Shown here: piece after piece, positions 6,441-8,936 of the stretch
Layout of the letters: each line of letters opens with the position of its first letter
Numbering within the stretch: the stretch's first letter is position 1
Assembly (NCBI GenBank): GCA_964443385.1
Contig: CAYUCO010000026.1
Span: 1 to 8,936, forward strand
Length of the DNA stretch: 8,936 nt
Source of the DNA: VFHP01 sp964443385
GTDB lineage: Bacteria > Chloroflexota > Dehalococcoidia > Lucifugimonadales > UBA2985
Direction of reading: 5' to 3'
Position numbers and translations under genes: made by a program
The notes under the pieces: generated by a model
What the model saw: the letters and a program-made list of their open reading frames with translations, nothing else
Databases searched by the model: none
Told to the model about the DNA's origin: nothing

Positions 6441-8822
6441 TTAACTTCCCTGCTTAGATATTCTAACCGCCTTTGTTATCAAAGTCGGAACATTGCCCAT
6501 TGGGTCAGGATCTTCACTAGCATCAAGTTGAGTTATAAGTGAACCGAAAAGAGCTGTAGATGATACGACTCCCACAAAAGACTCTTCAACAATCCTAGCC
6601 TGGAATGTCAGTTTTTCATTTGCTGATTCTAATTGAACTTTTTCAAAGTCCCTTATATCAAGATGTTTGGCGTCTTCGGGATTTAGCTGTAATACTTCAT
6701 CTCTTACAATTATATTCTTGTTGTTTATGACTTCTATTTTCACATCATCTGAGTTGTGTAACACTCTTCCAGGCACAAATAACAAAGGATAATCCTTAGT
6801 CGTTAAATTCGTCCCATCGACAATCTCTAGTGTTTGCATTGAAAACCTACTACTATCGTCACTATTAGCATACAAAACCTTGCCACCAGCATCCTGAACA
6901 TCCAAACAAGGCCACTGAATACCTGTATTTCGCCCACCTGATGCAGGAATCATCTGACTAGGTATCGGAAAGTTAGGTATGCCAGCTGGCTCCAATATTC
7001 CTTCCTTAGAGAGTAACCGATCATATTTTATGCCAGCATAAAATGGGACATTATTGGATATTTCATCCAAAATTTGAGCTGCACAGTGATAATCAAATGC
7101 ATTATATCCCATAGCTTTAGCAAGTTCGGTTATGATCCACCAATCAGGCATTGCATAAGTGTTGTTAATTTCCAACACCTGCCTTAATGGTTGGACTCTT
7201 CGTTCCATATTAGTAAAAGTACCCTCTTTTTCAGCAAACGTAACTGACGGAAGAACGACGTCGGCCAACATGCCAACGTCAGTTAAAAACGCATCTTGAA
7301 CAACTAGAAATTCAAGGTTTTTCACGGATTCTAGGACGTCACCCAATTCGCCATTCGAAAAGTTGGTACTGCTGCCAACAATCATCATGGCTTTAACATC
7401 ACCACTTGTAATTGCTGGAAACATTTCTTTTAGACCAAGTCCAGTTTCTTCAGGTATTGCCAATCCCCAGCTTTGTTCCAAGTTTTCTCGAGCAGATGAA
7501 TCGTTAAGATTTCTATAGCCTGGCAATAAATGAGGAACACATCCCACATCCCATGATCCTTGGTCATTAGTGCCTGACCTTAGAGGGTATATACCGCCGA
7601 TATTATTCCCTATGTTACCAGTTGCCAATGCCAAGTTTATGACAGATCTGGTGGATTCAGACCTCTGAGCATTGTCCAAATTGTCCAAAGCATATATGAA
7701 AGACGTAGAGTCGCTCTCCGCTATATGCCTTGCAGCTGTACGAATATCGGACTCATCAACTCCAGTAATTTCTTGAACTTTCTTCAAATCAAATTTCCAT
7801 AAAGAATTCTTGAAGTTATCCAGGTTTTGAGTTCTGGTATTCATGAATTCTTGGTCTTCTAAAGCTTCATCAAAAATGACTTTTAGGATGCCTCCAAGTA
7901 GAACCGAATCTGTTCCAGGTCTAGGCCTGAGCCATAGATTAGCGGATCTAGTTAACTCAACTTCCCTGGAATCTATAACAATCAGCTTAGAGCCATTCTT
8001 GGAACCCCGTTTTACAGCAACAGATGCCACATTATGTTCCTCGGTAACGTTACTAGAAACCACCAATATACAATCGGATTCTTCTATACTCCAAATCGAA
8101 TTAGTAGCCGCCTGGTAACCAAGGACATCTCCCAAAATCTCTGTGATTTCAGGTCTCATATTTGAAGAGTGATCCACATTGTTGCTATTCATTACCGATC
8201 TAGTAAATTTCTGCAATATATAGGCTTCTTCATTAGTAGACCTAGCTGAACTTAATGCGGCGAACCCAGAACCTTTGTAGAGATTAAGTTTATCTGCCAC
8301 ATATGACATTGCTTCTTCCCAAGATGCATCTTCCAACACACCTTCTCTCCGAATCATAGGACTCTTCAATCTAGATCTTTTGTTTATAAAATCAAGGCCG
8401 AATTTTCCCTTGAAACAAGCCTGCCCTCTGTTTGCTTCGGCCTCCAATTCTGGGATGACCCGTATGACCTTACCTCTTTTATTTACTTCCAACTTCAATT
8501 GACAACCAACTGGACATTGAGGACAAGTTGTAGAAGTCGATTCCACCGCCTTGTCCCATTTGTAATCCGATTCTACTAGAGCCCCTACTGGACAGACGTC
8601 TATACAAGACCCGCAAAACTCACAGCCAGATTCCAGCAATGAAGATCCATAGGCTGGACCCACCAAAGATATCCCTGACCTTTCTGTAAGTGTTATAGCA
8701 TTGTCACCTCTTAGTTCATCACAAGCTCGCACACACCTAGCACAAACTATACATAAGTTGTAATCCAAGTCGTAAAATGGATCCTGATTTAACACAGGAA
8801 GGTTCCTATACTTGTAAGTCAT
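6441..8822 (-). CDS. NuoG/formate dehydrogenase alpha-like iron-sulfur molybdopterin-type oxidoreductase, 5' end cut by an in-frame stop
   Basis: Seen: 793 codons from ATG 8822. There are two ferredoxin-type [4Fe-4S] sites, Cys24/27/30/34 and Cys67/70/73/77 ('CEFCGSCIDVCPVGAL'). A third cluster site has Cys100, 103, 107 and 136, opening the molybdopterin-oxidoreductase domain. 'LRPRPGTD' (298-305), 'LALATGNIG' (397-405) and 'ADVVLPSVTFAEKEGT' (520-535) are hallmarks of the domain, and a molydop-binding C-terminal domain (about 675-790) includes 'LNPEDA'. Family knowledge: such subunits channel electrons between a substrate site and NADH or quinone modules; the partner genes would lie beyond base 8936. 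Odd: Arg223 sits where formate dehydrogenases have the Mo-ligating Cys/Sec, so catalysis on formate is doubtful. ATG 8822 has no ribosome site, and family sequence continues upstream in the same frame past a TAA (8868-8870), so it is probably not the true start. Confidence 0.85.
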   Translation of the reverse strand: MTYKYRNLPVLNQDPFYDLDYNLCIVCARCVRACDELRGDNAITLTERSGISLVGPAYGSSLLESGCEFCGSCIDVCPVGALVESDYKWDKAVESTSTTCPQCPVGCQLKLEVNKRGKVIRVIPELEAEANRGQACFKGKFGLDFINKRSRLKSPMIRREGVLEDASWEEAMSYVADKLNLYKGSGFAALSSARSTNEEAYILQKFTRSVMNSNNVDHSSNMRPEITEILGDVLGYQAATNSIWSIEESDCILVVSSNVTEEHNVASVAVKRGSKNGSKLIVIDSREVELTRSANLWLRPRPGTDSVLLGGILKVIFDEALEDQEFMNTRTQNLDNFKNSLWKFDLKKVQEITGVDESDIRTAARHIAESDSTSFIYALDNLDNAQRSESTRSVINLALATGNIGNNIGGIYPLRSGTNDQGSWDVGCVPHLLPGYRNLNDSSARENLEQSWGLAIPEETGLGLKEMFPAITSGDVKAMMIVGSSTNFSNGELGDVLESVKNLEFLVVQDAFLTDVGMLADVVLPSVTFAEKEGTFTNMERRVQPLRQVLEINNTYAMPDWWIITELAKAMGYNAFDYHCAAQILDEISNNVPFYAGIKYDRLLSKEGILEPAGIPNFPIPSQMIPASGGRNTGIQWPCLDVQDAGGKVLYANSDDSSRFSMQTLEIVDGTNLTTKDYPLLFVPGRVLHNSDDVKIEVINNKNIIVRDEVLQLNPEDAKHLDIRDFEKVQLESANEKLTFQARIVEESFVGVVSSTALFGSLITQLDASEDPDPMGNVPTLITKAVRISKQGS

Positions 8823-8936
8823 AGGAGTAGTCAGTCCGGTTCCAACATATATAGTCGTGTCTTTAAGTTAACATCTCTCATTTTTTGGACAAGGCACACA
8901 TCTGTCCGTAACAGAAACATGCCAGAGACATATATC
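8823..8936 (-). pseudogene. Upstream part of the same oxidoreductase gene, separated by an in-frame TAA and incomplete at the window edge
   Basis: Seen in the same frame as the downstream gene: bases 8871-8936 encode 22 residues ending in CVPCPKNERC, a CxxCx5C pattern matching the N-terminal iron-sulfur site of NuoG/FDH alpha proteins. Codon TAA follows (8868-8870), then 'LKDTTIYVGTGLTTP' leading straight into MTYKYRNLPV. Family knowledge: this Cys is normally followed by Glu/Asp-Leu-Gln, so TAA sits where GAA would be and a single base change explains it. The usual His four residues before the first Cys is absent here (Val instead). Inference: one gene broken by a nonsense change, or a base-calling error. 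Selenocysteine read-through would need TGA, not TAA. Confidence 0.65.

Noticed and set aside
1141..7930. The 9-mer CTAGGCCTG seen near 1141, 4623 and 7921 as a dispersed repeat
   Set aside because: In all three places it comes from coding of Pro and Arg with the same AGG, CCT and AGA-type codons, so codon use explains it.
8868..8870. Selenocysteine read-through in the oxidoreductase
   Set aside because: The codon is TAA, not TGA, and it lies in the N-terminal iron-sulfur region, not at the Mo-ligand site.

Overview
The window is AT-rich bacterial DNA carrying three gene blocks. Bases 1-801 (minus strand) hold a two-gene respiratory block: a small two-helix membrane protein followed by a membrane-anchored multihaem c-type cytochrome that is frameshifted and runs off the left edge. 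Bases 978-2016 (plus strand) hold two exported-protein genes: a 74-residue protein with a twin-arginine signal, and a lipoprotein containing a previously unnamed threefold internal repeat. Bases 2040-8936 (minus strand) hold mutL, mutS and a large iron-sulfur/molybdopterin-type oxidoreductase of the NuoG/formate dehydrogenase alpha class that runs off the right edge.

The style of the cytochrome, of its small membrane partner and of the NuoG/FDH-like protein is what I would expect from Chloroflexota, especially marine SAR202/Dehalococcoidia-type genomes. This is recognition from memory, not a search result. The mutS-mutL pair uses a four-base ATGA overlap. Its MutL carries the endonuclease motif and both proteins carry plausible sliding-clamp motifs, as in bacteria that lack methyl-directed (MutH) repair.

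The most notable point is that both redox genes at the edges are interrupted. The cytochrome changes frame just after its first CxxCH, and the second CxxCH and family-typical sequence continue in another frame to base 1. The oxidoreductase has an in-frame TAA exactly where the family has the Glu of a 'C-E-L' iron-sulfur motif, and clear coding sequence lies on both sides. mutS and mutL, about 4.3 kb between them, are intact. The oxidoreductase also has Arg at the place where formate dehydrogenases carry the Cys/Sec molybdenum ligand, so a formate dehydrogenase label would be unsafe.

There is no tRNA, rRNA, CRISPR array, insertion sequence or origin that I can support. The only gene-poor stretches are 802-977 (divergent promoter region), 1203-1317 (leader of the lipoprotein gene) and 6320-6440 (mutS leader with a weak hairpin). 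All are under 200 bases. I did not find a convincing new multi-gene system; the best leads are the broken redox genes, the repeat lipoprotein and the tiny Tat protein.
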